Below are positions 1-12,867 of a DNA stretch of 64,000 nt, one piece after another. The notes under the pieces were generated by a model. It was not told the origin of the DNA. It did not search any database and saw only the letters and a program-made list of their open reading frames with translations. Numbering within the stretch: position 1 is the first letter of the stretch; each line of letters begins with the position of its first letter. Source of the DNA: Perkinsus olseni. Taxonomy: Eukaryota; Perkinsozoa; Perkinsida; Perkinsidae. The DNA lies in NCBI GenBank assembly GCA_013115135.1, contig JABANP010000290.1, forward strand, positions 1 through 64,000, read 5' to 3'. A program made the translations under genes and the position numbers.

Positions 1-160
1 CCAGATCAAAGAGTTTAGTTTCAATACACTATACAAGCGAGCTTTTTGTCAATAACAGACATTCCCGTTGAGACGCACGGGAAGGAAAATTACTCGTGTT
101 ATAAAGGATTAGGCGATTACCGATGGACGGTGGCCTATATAGCTATTGTAAAAAAGTGAC

Positions 161-3100
161 TCACATGGTAGAAGGGGTAACCTCACCATCGGACTTTTCT
201 TTGAAGGGAACGCATGAACTGGTAGAAGGCGAATTCGCTAGTCTGTAGACCGTTAGAGTAGACAAAACTCGTCAGCAATCCAAGTAGCAACCATAGCGTT
301 GAGATAAGCCTCGGGAGTGTTCTCGATGATCTTATCCAAACCACAATGAACAAGGAGCAACCTAGGCACACAACGTCTGAGAACAGCACGAACCATCCAA
401 TCATTCTCAGGATCGTGTTGCTCGAGGACGCCGAGGACATAGGACTGCATGTCGTTGATCTTCTTGGACAATAAGATTGTTGCATCAGTCTTACGAATGT
501 ATCTCGATCCATCAGGATACTTCACCTCATGGTTAGTCTTCCAGATACCATTGAACTCCATCTTGGCGTTATGACGGACGGCGGCAAGGATCTCCTGTAC
601 GTACTGTTCGTAGAACTCAGGAGCAGCACTAGTCGCATCAGGAGCGCAGAGGAATTTATCATGATCGTCCTTGTCCATACACAAGGCGGCGAACACTTCC
701 ATACTGCTGGAAGTAACACCACCCTTGTTGGTGGAAGCATCCTTGAACTGTTCCACACCAGCATCCTCAAGATAACGACGAGCATCATCAGTGAAGTACA
801 AGTTGGCACCTTCCACAACATACTTGAACTTGAGCTCCTTGGTCTCAGGGTTGAACATGGTCTTATCAACATTACCAATGTTGATAGTACCAGGACGACC
901 ACCACAAGGAATGAAGAGATCAGCGGAGAAGTACTCCATCTCTGGGAAGTGATTTCGGACCTCAACACCGGACTTGAAGTGATCACCATTAGGTAGAGTT
1001 ACATCCTTATCGTCAACGGTGACCAAGAATGCCTTTTGGATCACTTGATAGCTTATCACGAGAGAAGCTGGAAACACCAACTCTGAGATGAGCGAGACGA
1101 GTGAGCTCCTCTCTGTTCAATCCCTGAGGATCATAAGCAACACCGGTACCATCACAAATGGCAATTGTCTTATCCTTAGAGATGAGAATCTCGTTAGAAC
1201 CAAGATCACCATCGGGACCACCGGACATGACCTTGGTAAGCTTAGACTCCTCAAGACCCAACTTATCCAAAAAGCTCGAGAACGTACTGATGGATGGAGT
1301 TGGTGGTCATGGCGTACTTATCATGAGGAATACCACCGAGGACGACGGACTTGCCAGTAGTCAAAGACTTCCAATATTTGTAACCACGAGCCTTGGCTCT
1401 CAAAGCACCAATTTCATGAATCCAGCAGTATTCTCATCGGGGCCGAAGAAGAGCATCTCAGGCTTGGAGAGGTTGGAGTAGAGGCCGGTCTCCTTGGCGA
1501 GGATACAATCAAGAAGAGCGTCGATGTAGTTATTGAAGGCCTCACGACCACTGGTCTTCAAGTTCTGAGAGTCCGTATCCATGAGAATGGTACCCTTAGA
1601 TCCGCCCTCAGGGATATCCTTGTTCTTAAGCTGCTGAGTGTAGGCCAAGTTGTAGTTCTCCTCCAACAAAGTGGCGCAGTTCTTCTTGTAGACCTGTTTG
1701 TTCCTAGAGAGGATAAGTCTGATACCACCACGAGCGATTTCAGTAAATCGGATGTGGAAGCCGTAGAAGCTCTTGCCAACGACAAGATAGACGGCATAAG
1801 GGATAGTAGGGAAGAGGGTCCTCGGACGATCAGCCAAGACCTCACCGTCGAACCTCATTGCGATAGCAGAAGCTGTACCAGCCTTGAAGAAGTTGGTCAT
1901 CTGTAGATGAGCGCTGAGCTTCAAGAGAGTCTTCAAGATCTTCGCATCGAGACGAGATCCAACCTGATCATCAATCTTAGCGGCCAACTCCTTATTGTAG
2001 AAGGGCTTGCATTCACCAGTGGCAACCTTCTTGAAGTCGTCGAACATAGGGAGAGTGAGTTGATAGTTGGAAGTAAGAGCATCGTAGATCCTCTCATAAG
2101 TGATAGCATTAGCCATGGTATCTCTGAACAACGTATCCAACTCGCTCTTCTTGGACGGATCATTCTTGAAATAATCGGCCAAAGTAAGATACTCCTCAGT
2201 CTCCTTAGGGAAGAATGAGAAGATGAATTTGGCGGCAGTAACGAGGAAGATAGCATGCTCGGGTGTGACCTTATTCTTGAGTACCAGATCCCAAACCAGA
2301 GCGGACTTCTTCGGGTTATGCTTGAAATGGCTCACATAACGGAGAGTTTGAGCGAGCTTTTCCAAGACCTCACCCTGGAAAGTAGGATCGAAGAAGCAGG
2401 TGTAGGTGACAATACCGTTGGCGAAGGAGTCCACGTAGAATCTCTTGGGCTCGACGTTATGAGAACGGAAGCACTCGTTGATCTCGGAGATGTAAGCTTT
2501 ACCCTTACGATCTACATCATAGGCAGCAAACTGCAACACTTGGGCGCCGGACTTCTGGACCAAATCAGCAGGAGCGTCGAACACTTTAACAACAGTGTTG
2601 CGAGCAGCCATGGTCTGATCGATAAGAGTCTGATAAAGCTTCTGGATTTCAGTAGATCTCTCCTTGAGGAATCGAGGGGTGGCCACGACCTGCAGGTCGG
2701 TCTCGTCCATCATGTCCTCGAACTTAACACCAGACTCGAATTGTTGCTTCTCAACAACAACGACGCCGAGAGGGAACTTCCCCTCAGGCATGGGAGGCTT
2801 CTCGGACTTGAGGAAGGTAATAGAAAAACCGCAGTCCTGAGCACCGTTGACATACTCAGCAACCTTGGCATCAGTGATGGCGATCTTCTCGGGCTCCATA
2901 GTGGTAAGATAGAAGGCCGAATCCACGTCCTCGATCTCGAAGTGGATGTAGTCAGACTTAGTAGCCTGAGAAACCTTCTTAGCAGCAATGAGGCAATGAA
3001 TATGCCTGGCGATCTGAACACTGGTGAAGTGCTTGAAGTAGCTGGGATGGAGGCCGAGCTCAGTAAAGTAGTAGACGATCTCCTGCCAAAGGGAGCCAGC

Positions 3101-3550
3101 AGCGAGAACGCCTTCCTTCATGATGATAGAGAAGACCTGAGTCATCTTAGTCTCCAAGTCCTCAGGAGTCAGGGAGATATTGGTGTTCTTCACCTGCTCC
3201 TTCAAAGCATTCTCCTTCTCAGGAGAGAGATAACACATACCATCATCGCACTTGAGGTCGAGCTGACTGAGGACTTCCTTGATGTCGTTATGATGGTTCA
3301 CAACAGCATCATGAATAGGGAGCATGCCGAAGCGATCAGGCTTCAACTGAGCTCCCTCACCCAACAAGTATTGGACGGCATCCATATGACCACCAGCAGC
3401 AGCCAAGTGAAGAGGAGTCCTCTTATCATAGTCTTGAACATTAACAGATAGACCGGAGTTACTGGCCAATAGATCCTTCATGCGATTGATATCGCCTTCA
3501 TAGGCAGCCTCGAGTAATGAAGAAACAACGTTTGTGGTTGCGGAATCCAT
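161..3550 (-). CDS. GDH: NAD-specific glutamate dehydrogenase, copy 1 (frame interrupted)
   Basis: Large NAD-dependent glutamate dehydrogenase (oxidative deamination of glutamate to 2-oxoglutarate and ammonium). It is nearly identical base by base to the second copy at 4382-7769. The reading frame is clean from the start at 3550 (residues MDSATTNVV) to about 1410, covering the ankyrin-like N-terminus and most of the GDH body, including KDIPEGGSKG and GPDENT. Five one-base differences from copy 2 then interrupt the frame, near 1410 (one C fewer), 1269 (one A more), 1036 (one T more), 264 (one A more) and 190 (one T more). They lie in or beside short homopolymers and all fall in the first 1.4 kb of the window, so they may be consensus errors near a contig end rather than real decay. 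Start chosen by identity with copy 2. The end is the TGA at 161, matching copy 2. Confidence 0.85.
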
Positions 3551-4381
3551 ATTAGGGGTTTAATAAAAATAGAAACTATAGGGCACAATGGATTTGCATG
3601 AACTGTGAAGGTTATCACACCGAGACTGTGCTTACGACTGAGGACACCGGAGACGCCCCTCTCTAGCTTAAGCCCATACAGCTAGCACAGCTTCACTAGA
3701 TATCCCAAAGCTCATGAAGCTACTGAGGAAACAACAAGTCGGAAGAAATGAGGCTGACGAAAGACGCCGATTGAGAAGTAAGGTTGGCCGATCACATAGC
3801 CTTGTCAGCCACTGATGGTTTACGAGGAAAACAAGGAATCTCATAGTGGGGGGCACTCCGTGCAGGAGATGCTCACATCGACAGCCCCAAAACACAACAA
3901 TCCACTCAAACTGCTTCCTTCCGTACGAGCTAGAGAAACAGTTTTGTAAGTCATGAGATGAATATTCCTGCTGTCCACGACGATAGTATCACGAGGATCA
4001 CGTCGCTGCCACCAGAACGTGCTGGGGCTCCACCAAGTACCACCTGTACCAACCTAAACTTGGTACATTTTCGCGACCATTTCAATATTGTCATGCGATG
4101 AGAATCCTTGAGCGCGCGGCACAAGCACTATGGGCGCTCATGGATAACGCTCACCTACAAGGTAATCCCAAAGCCAATCCAAAGCCATGACCAAACAAAA
4201 CAATTGAATCATTTCAGCAAGATCAAAGAGTTTAGTTTCAATACACTATACAAGCGAGCTTTTTGTCAATAACAGACATTCCCGTTGAGACGCACGGGAG
4301 GGAAAAGTAAAGTCGTGTTATAAAGGATTAGGCGATTACCGATGGACGGTGGCCCATATAGCTATTGTATAAAAAAGTGAC

Positions 4382-7300
4382 TCACATGGTAGAAGGGGTA
4401 ACCTCACCATCGGACTTCTCTTGAAGGGAACGCATGAACTGGTAGAAGGCGAATTCGCTAGTCTGTAGACCGTTAGAGTAGACAAACTCGTCAGCAATCC
4501 AAGTAGCAACCATAGCGTTGAGATAAGCCTCGGGAGTGTTCTCGATGATCTTATCCAAACCACAATGAACAAGGAGCAACCTAGGCACACAACGTCTGAG
4601 AACAGCACGAACCATCCAATCATTCTCAGGATCGTGTTGCTCGAGGACGCCGAGGACATAGGACTGCATGTCGTTGATCTTCTTGGACAATAAGATTGTT
4701 GCATCAGTCTTACGAATGTATCTCGATCCATCAGGATACTTCACCTCATGGTTAGTCTTCCAGATACCATTGAACTCCATCTTGGCGTTATGACGGACGG
4801 CGGCAAGGATCTCCTGTACGTACTGTTCGTAGAACTCAGGAGCAGCACTAGCCGCATCAGGAGCGCAGAGGAATTTATCATGATCGTCCTTGTCCATACA
4901 CAAGGCGGCGAACACTTCCATACTGCTGGAAGTAACACCACCCTTGTTGGTGGAAGCATCCTTGAACTGTTCCACACCAGCATCCTCAAGATAACGACGA
5001 GCATCATCAGTGAAGTACAAGTTGGCACCTTCCACAACATGCTTGAACTTGAGCTCCTTGGTCTCAGGGTTGAACATGGTCTTATCAACATTACCAATGT
5101 TGATAGTACCAGGACGACCACCACAAGGAATGAAGAGATCAGCGGAGAAGTACTCCATCTCTGGGAAGTGATTTCGGACCTCAACACCGGACTTGAAGTG
5201 ATCACCATTAGGTAGAGTTACATCCTTATCGTCAACGGTGACCAAGAATGCCTTTGGATCACTTGATAGCTTATCACGAGAGAAGCTGGAAACACCAACT
5301 CTGAGATGAGCGAGACGAGTGAGCTCCTCTCTGTTCAATCCCTGAGGATCATAAGCAACACCGGTACCATCACAAATGGCAACTGTCTTATCCTTAGAGA
5401 TGAGAATCTCGTTAGAACCAAGATCACCATCGGGACCACCGGACATGACCTTGGTGAGCTTAGACTCCTCAAGACCCAACTTATCCAAAAGCTCGAGAAC
5501 GTACTGATGGATGGAGTTGGTGGTCATGGCGTACTTATCATGAGGAATACCACCGAGGACGACGGACTTACCAGTAGTCAAAGACTTCCAATATTTGTAA
5601 CCACGAGCCTTGGCTCTCAAAGCACCCAATTTCATGAATCCAGCAGTATTCTCATCGGGGCCGAAGAAGAGCATCTCAGCCTTGGAGAGGTTGGAGTAGA
5701 GGCCGGTCTCCTTGGCGAGGATACAATCAAGAAGAGCGTCGATGTAGTTATTGAAGGCCTCACGACCACTGGTCTTCAAGTTCTGAGAGTCCGTATCCAT
5801 GAGAATGGTACCCTTAGATCCGCCCTCAGGGATATCCTTGTTCTTAAGCTGCTGAGTGTAGGCCAAGTTGTAGTTCTCCTCCAACAAAGTGGCGCAGTTC
5901 TTCTTGTAGACCTGTTTGTTCCTAGAGAGGATAAGTCTGATACCACCACGAGCGATTTCAGTAAATCGGATGTGGAAGCCGTAGAAGCTCTTGCCAACGA
6001 CAAGATAGACGGCATAAGCGATAGTAGGGAAGAGGGTCCTCGGACGATCAGCCAAGACCTCACCGTCGAACCTCATTGCGATAGCAGAAGCTGTACCAGC
6101 CTTGAAGAAGTTGGTCATCTGTAGATGAGCGCTGAGCTTCAAGAGAGTCTTCAAGATCTTCGCATCGAGACGAGATCCAACCTGATCATCAATCTTAGCG
6201 GCCAACTCCTTATTGTAGAAGGGCTTGCATTCACCAGTGGCAACCTTCTTGAAGTCGTCGAACATAGGGAGAGTGAGTTGATAGTTGGAAGTAAGAGCAT
6301 CGTAGATCCTCTCATAAGTGATAGCATTAGCCATGGTATCTCTGAACAACGTATCCAACTCGCTCTTCTTGGACGGATCATTCTTGAGATAATCGGCCAA
6401 AGTAAGATACTCCTCAGTCTCCTTAGGGAAGAATGAGAAGATGAATTTGGCGGCAGTAATGAGGAAGATAGCATGCTCGGGTGCGATCTTATTCTTGAGT
6501 ACCAGATCCCAAACCAGAGCGGACTTCTTCGGGTTATGCTTGAAATGGCTCACATAACGGAGAGTTTGAGCGAGCTTTTCCAAGACCTCACCCTGGAAAG
6601 TAGGATCGAAGAAGCAGGTGTAGGTGACAATACCGTTGGCGAAGGAGTCCACGTAGAATCTCTTGGGCTCGACGTTATGAGAACGGAAGCACTCGTTGAT
6701 CTCAGAGATGTAAGCTTTACCCTTACGATCTACATCATAGGCAGCAAACTGCAACACTTGGGCGCCGGACTTCTGGACCAAATCAGCAGGAGCGTCGAAC
6801 ACTTTAACAACAGTGTTGCGAGCAGCCATGGTCTGATCGATAAGAGTCTGATAAAGCTTCTGGATTTCAGTAGATCTCTCCTTGAGGAATCGAGGGGTGG
6901 CCACGACCTGCAGGTCGGTCTCGTCCATCATGTCCTCGAACTTAACACCAGACTCGAATTGTTGCTTCTCAACAACAACGACGCCGAGAGGGAACTTCCC
7001 CTCAGGCATGGGAGGCTTCTCGGACTTGAGGAAGGTAATAGAAAAACCGCAGTCCTGAGCACCGTTGACATACTCAGCAACCTTGGCATCAGTGATGGCG
7101 ATCTTCTCGGGCTCCATAGTGGTAAGATAGAAGGCCGAATCCACGTCCTCGATCTCGAAGTGGATGTAGTCAGACTTAGTAGCCTGAGAAACCTTCTTAG
7201 CAGCAATGAGGCAATGAATATGCCTGGCGATCTGAACACTGGTGAAGTGCTTGAAGTAGCTGGGATGGAGGCCGAGCTCAGTAAAGTAGTAGACGATCTC

Positions 7301-7769
7301 CTGCCAAAGGGAGCCAGCAGCGAGAACGCCTTCCTTCATGATGATAGAGAAGACCTGAGTCATCTTAGTCTCCAAGTCCTCAGGAGTCAGGGAGATATTG
7401 GTGTTCTTCACCTGCTCCTTCAAAGCATTCTCCTTCTCAGGAGAGAGATAACACATACCATCATCGCACTTGAGGTCGAGCTGACTGAGGACTTCCTTGA
7501 TGTCGTTATGATGGTTCACAACAGCATCATGAATAGGGGAGCATGCCGAAGCGATCAGGCTTCAACTGAGCTCCCTCACCCAACAAGTATTGGACGGCAT
7601 CCATATGACCACCAGCAGCAGCCAAGTGAAGAGGAGTCCTCTTATCATAGTCTTGAACATTAACAGATAGACCGGAGTTACTGGCCAATAGATCCTTCAT
7701 GCGATTGATATCGCCTTCATAGGCAGCCTCGAGTAATGAAGAAACAACGTTTGTGGTTGCGGAATCCAT
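4382..7769 (-). CDS. GDH: NAD-specific glutamate dehydrogenase, copy 2, with N-terminal ankyrin repeats
   Basis: About 1128 residues, the size of the large (about 115-120 kDa) NAD-GDH class typified by fungal GDH2. Residues about 14-100 carry two to three ankyrin-type repeats (RTPLHLAAAGGH, then IHDAVVNHH). The catalytic part shows EIARGGIR, the block NKDIPEGGSKGTIL near residue 646, GPDENTAGF near 704 and the dinucleotide-binding block SGGPDGDLGSNEIL near 780, all typical of this family. No clear targeting peptide is seen. One extra G near 7537 relative to copy 1 splits the frame between the ankyrin part (7769-7527) and the rest (7519-4382); otherwise the frame is open throughout. The stop codon lies inside CATGTGAGTC, which also resembles a splice donor, so a short further exon cannot be excluded. 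Function: glutamate catabolism feeding the TCA cycle, from family knowledge. Confidence 0.92.
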
Positions 7770-7931
7770 ATTAGGGGTTTAATAAAAATAGAAACTATAG
7801 GGCACAATGGATTTGCATGAACTGTGAAGGTTATCACACCGAGACTGTAATTACGACTGAGGACACCGGAGACGTCCCTCTCTAGCTTAAGCCCATACAG
7901 CTAGCACAGCTTCACTAGATATCCCAAAGCT

Positions 7932-8430
7932 TGCAGTGGTGTCTCCGGAGAGTTCGACAGATAAAGTCTATCATCTCGACAATGACTGATAAAAGCTCTT
8001 CATGAGGAGGCGTCTATCAGAGAGGCAGAGTCTAAGGATCGACTGCCATTCCAGATGAGCAACCTTCTATGGGCCGTACTGGCAAAGGTTACGCAATACT
8101 GAATCTGCACGTTGTTGGCCCTGTGGGGGGTCAGGTATCCGCTCAAAAAGACTGTGTTTCACGACTAGCATACGACTTTGCAAACGATCGCGAGCCCTTG
8201 CTAAAAACATCATAGCAACAATCGCTTCTCGGCGCCCAAAAACTCGGAACATCAGCCGTTCTTCTTCTCGGGTTCCTCATTGAGTTGCAGACACAGCTTT
8301 GACAACTGCCACAGTAGGAAACAGGAGCTTATGACAATAAAATCACAAACAGAGCTTTGATAACTGTCACAATGGGAAACACGAGCGGTGCGAATAGAAT
8401 CACAAATCTTCGCTCTTTCCGATCACACCG
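7932..8430. other. intergenic stretch with an imperfect tandem duplication
   Basis: No supported gene. Bases about 8294-8350 and 8351-8407 are imperfect copies of a roughly 57-base unit containing GCTTTGA(C/T)AACTG and AATCACAAA. Open frames here are short and lack family features. Confidence 0.5.
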
Positions 8431-9466
8431 TCAGTCGGCGTTGATAGCATAACCTTGAACTCTTCCGCGAGGTAGTACTTTGTGGGTTCCCATATCAGAT
8501 CTGGGAACTCTTGAGGGGCCTCTGTCTGAAGCGACAGCCCTCAGCGCAAAAGATCGAATCATGTTCCATCCCGTTTCAGCTGCGACTAGCTCGAGTAAAC
8601 CATGGGACAAATCACACAACCTGCGCCAACTACGGACTTCGACCTCACGATCCCACTTACCCCGGTTATCTTAACGATCGCGCTTGTCTCCTCGAACTCT
8701 TCCGAGCAGGGCACCGTAGTACGGGTGGCCACCGTCTGAGGTTCATCCTCAGGTAGTCGCTGGATCTCATAGATCGCGCCTTGGCCAAACTCCACCCCCC
8801 TGAACCAAAGGCGTCGCCCCTCCGCACAATGGCGGATAGACCGAGCGAGATCCAACCCACAGTCTTATCAGATCTGCTCTGGCTTTCTCTCTGTCCGTCT
8901 CATCAGCATACGCTACCATACATCCGTCTTCTCTCCACGTCTTGTCGAAACCAAATGAATGAGCGACCATCGCCGGTTTAGGAGAAGATAACTAAACGCG
9001 GATCACACGGCGCCGCTGACGAAGGCTCCTGCTACCTGTGAAATGCGATCCCGGAGTTGCCGAAGCCTCTTGAAATTAGTCTCGTTCGAAGGCAGAGATT
9101 TGCTCAGTGCGGCCGGATTGAATGCTGTGATCTCGAAGATCACGGGATAGGGTAGGGAAAGGCTCCCCGACTTGGGCACCTGAATCTACTCCTTCACGCC
9201 TCTGAACACAGCATGGGCTCACCTCAGATTCCCCAGCTGGCAAAGGTCTGATGTACTGCACTCGTCCGTTCGGCAGATAGTTGCCGAAGTCCCAAGCAGC
9301 GTAAGCGTCCGCCCAGATATCGCGGAGCTCACGGTCGTCGGAAGGGAAACGCTGCCTGGACTGAAGGCGCCCGAGCAAGTATGGAGCATCTCTCGGTTTT
9401 CCGTTCACTCACCTTAGTTGCGGTCATCAGAATGAAGAAGCAATAGAAAACCACTATGATAAGCAT
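8431..9466 (-). CDS. DUF3293-like protein with signal peptide, six exons
   Basis: Exons read by eye: 9466-9413 (MLIIVVFYCFFILMTATK, a signal-peptide-like hydrophobic start), 9351-9223, 9179-9036, 8991-8922, 8863 to about 8650, and a less certain last exon ending at 8431. Introns 1 to 4 are 61, 43, 44 and 58 bases with GT...AG ends and keep phase exactly. The joined product has FEITAFNP, then an Asn-rich stretch followed by KRLRQLRDRI, WREDGYCGLDLARSI and FGQGAIYEI. The order T-A-x-N-P, then a W-R-E block, then G-Q-x-A-I matches my memory of DUF3293, a domain of unknown function known mainly from bacteria. The N-terminus suggests secretion or organelle import. The last splice (donor after ACCGGG) is uncertain because the obvious acceptor gives an early stop. 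The name rests on motif order only. Confidence 0.68.
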
Positions 9467-10182
9467 ATTATCGGAATGTCGCAACCAAACTGTTGACCTA
9501 AGTTATGTCTACCCGAGCCCGTCCTCCCAGACTACAAGTTTCCGAGGACTCTACAGTTTTGCGAGATCAATTCCGGTCATTGACCGAGGCCGCTAGGCTA
9601 TTGCACTGAAACCAAACTGATCTTATAAACTCCGCAACCCTACCCGAGTAGCTTCAAATTCTGCAACATATCGAAGAAGCTTAGCGATAGCGTGACCGAT
9701 TTGCCTTTGAAGGAGTTGCTTTTCATTTCGATGCAGGGATGGTGTTAGATGCTTGTGGTTCACTTCAAGCTGTATTGTCGAGTTCCTCATCCCGTCCGAA
9801 ATCTGACAAGCTCAAGCGGAGCAGACACTTGCAGCAGCGCGTTCTAGCATCAGTGAGCAGACACGACCCTGCATGCAGTCCAGGAATTCACGCGGACTTC
9901 GAGCGCAACAGCAATACGAAACTCGGGTTAACCGGATTATGTAACAGTTTTATTATAGTGCAAATGATACTAGTACTGTTACTGACAACGATGAAAGTGA
10001 CCGTCTGACGATGGGCGAACGCCGCTGCCGACCCTCGGTGGAACCAGTAGGAAAGGCATCGTCACGACAGCATAGTGCGATTACCACGGTCTCAGCATAA
10101 AGCGACCGCTAACCAATAGACGTTGCAAACGTAAACAGGCGAGTCTTCCGTCTGATTTCTAGAAGTCCAACATAGCCACAGT
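9467..10182. other. intergenic, CorA 3' flank
   Basis: No gene supported. The segment from about 9900 shares short blocks (for example TATAGTGCAAATGATA) with the 3' flanks of the other two CorA copies near 14418 and 22805, so it belongs to the duplicated CorA unit. Confidence 0.5.
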
Positions 10183-12110
10183 TTAGATCCACTTCTGCTT
10201 TCTGTATAGGAAGAAGATAAGGCTCGTAATGGTGAGCAGGAGCAACCAAAAGTACAAGTACCCATGCTCCCACAAAAGCTCAGGCATCCCTGGGTCACCC
10301 GTGATGGGATTCTGGAAGTTCATACCGTAGACGCCTGTGAGGAACTGCCCGGGGACGAAGGTTGTCGTGACCAGAGTGAGGACGTAGAGAATATTGCTAG
10401 TCTTAGACTCACAATACTGTCTATACTGCTCGAGCATCATCCTAGCGTTCTCCCTCAAGGCCAGAGATTCCTCCAGAAACGGTGAGTGTTACTACGAATA
10501 TCGGAGGTATACATCTGCGAGTCCGGACTCCAATGTCTGTAGCCGACCGCAGTCTCAAAAACGTCCAAGACGGGTCGCGACATTCGGTAAAGCTGGCCCA
10601 GTTGCCTCACGATCTTCCGCAGTCGCTTGACGTCTTTCTGATAGAACTTGTCCATCTCCCGATCCAGCCTCCGTTGCAATACAGACAAAGATGCATCATA
10701 AGCTTGTCCAACTAATATATAATCTTCAGTGATATCGCACAGGATCTTGAACAGCAAGGTGTGGGTGTCACCAGTCCTCACATTACTGTAGGAAGTCTTC
10801 AAGTTGCCCAAAGCATTACGGAAGATACTCATATCATAGGACATCGTTTCCCAGTCGGTAATGGTGTGTGTCAGTGTTCGGAATCTGGTCCATGTACGAG
10901 TGTCAGCGGTCGACTCCGCCTTCTCGTCGTCAACTGTCACTTGGGATTGTGTCTTCCTACTCCACCAATGCTTCTTCCCCTTCCCGTTACCCGCCTTCGA
11001 TTCCTCATCATCCCGATCAGTACCAGTCTTACACAGAGTAACCCACTCGCTGGAGAAACTAATGAGAGTACCACCTTCTGCTTTACCCGTCACGAACATC
11101 GCCAAGTTGCACTGCTCGACTTCCACTTTCACAATCGGGGGCTCGACGGTCTTATCAACCTTCGGCAAATCCTTACGCAGCTTCTGCCGCCTCCAAGACT
11201 GCCACGGCCGTAAAGTGTTACGGCTGGTTTGAGTCAGTCGCAGCACCGGTATAATAATGATAGACCATAATGGCGGATTCTTCCGAGTTATCCGCGCATC
11301 TCCGCGTCCTGTCGGCCGATACCCAAAGATGTGATCGACTTTTGCCCCTTCGCGCCATAGGGTGAAAACATCCAGTACAAACCGAGGGTCCAAACCATAC
11401 TTGATAGCAAGGCCCAATACTGCCGCTTGAGATGGATCATGAGAATGAAGCCAGCGGACCCTGAACGGCTTCTGTATCTTTTTAGTGTTCAGCAACCTTG
11501 ACATAGCAGTTGGTCGGAACAGAAATGATACCGGGTCCTCCAAAGGGTTCCGACTGTAGAGGAAATCCTCTCGGTACTCATAAATATGTATCCTAATTTG
11601 CTTGGCCTGCTCAGGCGCATGAAGGAGAGCTGCCATCCTCAGACACTTGAGCGCAGCCATGAATTCCGGAGGCTTTATAATACGTTCTTCGGGGTTGCCG
11701 GCCAAGGTCCCCCTAGGACTCCTGCTTGCCAGAATGCCGCACAGTTCGTGGAATGCCTGGTCGGACTCTGCAGAATGCTTCGTGTACAGCGCTTGTTGGC
11801 GGAGACCACGAGCAACCTCAGAAGGCGACATCTCCGAATCGTGATCTTGATCGAACATGTCGAACTGAGGAGATATGACCACTGAATAATGCGGCTAAGT
11901 TGTGATGCAGCAAGCGGAGGAGCTAAGGAACGAAGGAGAAGATCCCGAGAATATTACCACTCTCAACATGCCAGTCGCTGTGCAATCAAAGTACCGCAGA
12001 AGAGACTCGAGATTGGGGGCGGCATCACCACAGTACACTGCTTGATCATAGCCCAGCCGCTCCACCATCGCTAACCAATACTCAGAATCGTATTGGACTG
12101 CCACCACAGA
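10183..12110 (-). CDS. CorA-type Mg2+ transporter-like protein, copy 1
   Basis: Two recognised exons: upstream exon to 11958 (contains VERLGYDQAVYCGD), a 93-base GT-AG intron, and a main exon 11864-10183. The C-terminus has the CorA layout: a long soluble helical domain, a first membrane helix ending in the signature YGMNF, a short acidic loop (TGDPGMPE), a second membrane helix (YLYFWLLLLTITSLIFF) and a basic tail RKQKWI. The family forms pentameric magnesium channels in bacterial, mitochondrial or plasma membranes; which membrane applies here is not visible. One A is missing in an A-run near 10482 compared with copies 2 and 3, shifting the frame just before the membrane part. The true N-terminus is not resolved: the upstream exon has no in-frame ATG before MVERLGY, and another 5' exon is likely. 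Confidence 0.82.
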
Positions 12111-12460
12111 CGACTGAACGTTCTCGCTCACACGAGGTATTCGAGCTGACAAAAACAATCAGTCACCATCAGAGCAAGTCCTACAGCAGCAGTATCACGG
12201 CCTCAGCGAGCATCATAGTCTGATCACAATTCATCACGTAGAGCGCTCGATGTACCGACAGAACAGCTGAACCGAAGGAGAAGTTCACTCCAGGCAAACC
12301 TTCGAAGAGGGGCCCGGCAAGGCGCTATAAGGCTCAATCCGATACCATCGCGATAAGTCGAACGTATTCTGCTCAACGTGATACACGTGAGTTTCCCCTT
12401 GAAAACGGACCGGTTCGGCCAGAAATCGGAGGCCACGCTCACGTATACCATTCAGAAGCC

Positions 12461-12867
12461 TATACGGTGGCGGATAAGGCTGCCTATACGGTGGCGGGCA
12501 AGGCTGCCTATACGGTGGCGGGTAAGGGTGCCTATACGGTGGCGGGTAAGGGTGCCTATACGGTGGCGGGTAAGGGTGCCTATACGGTGGCGGGTAAGGC
12601 TGCCTATACGGTGGTGGGTAAGGCTGCCTATACGGTGGCGGGTAAGGGTGATACACGTGAGTTTTTCCCTTGAAAACGGACCGGTTCGGCCAGAAATCGG
12701 AGACCACGCTCACGTATACCATTCAGAAGCCTATACGGTGGCGGGTAAGGGTGCCTATACGGTGGCGGGTAAGGGTGCCTATACGGTGGCGGGTAAGGCT
12801 GCCTACACGGTGGCGGGTAAGGGTGCCTATACGGTGGCGGGTAAGGCTGCCTATACGGTGGCGGCGG
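12461..12867. repeat. 24-bp minisatellite, module X
   Basis: Eight units from 12461 to about 12652 and about 5.5 units from 12732 to 12867, core TATACGGTGGCGGGTAAG, units differing mostly G/C at one site. A block of about 80 bases (ending CACGTATACCATTCAGAAGC) precedes each sub-array, making a higher-order repeat. The unit length is a multiple of three, so several frames are open by construction. Confidence 0.95.

Larger units (their letters stand above)
1..7931. repeat. tandem duplication of a 4.2-kb GDH unit
   Basis: The sequence from about 4 to 3711 recurs at about 4221 to 7931 with few substitutions, offset by about 4217 bases. Homology covers the gene, about 155 bases downstream and about 160 bases upstream. 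It stops abruptly at 3711/7931 after ATATCCCAAAGCT. The 3712-4220 spacer is unique in this window and holds no convincing gene. Confidence 0.95.

Noticed and set aside
2255..3451. 398-residue open frame on the plus strand, mirrored at 6473-7663
   Set aside because: Antisense to the GDH gene; it reflects codon bias of the real gene and shows no family motif.
10761..11232. Plus-strand frames of 123-150 residues inside the CorA copies
   Set aside because: Antisense shadows conserved only because the CorA exon is conserved.
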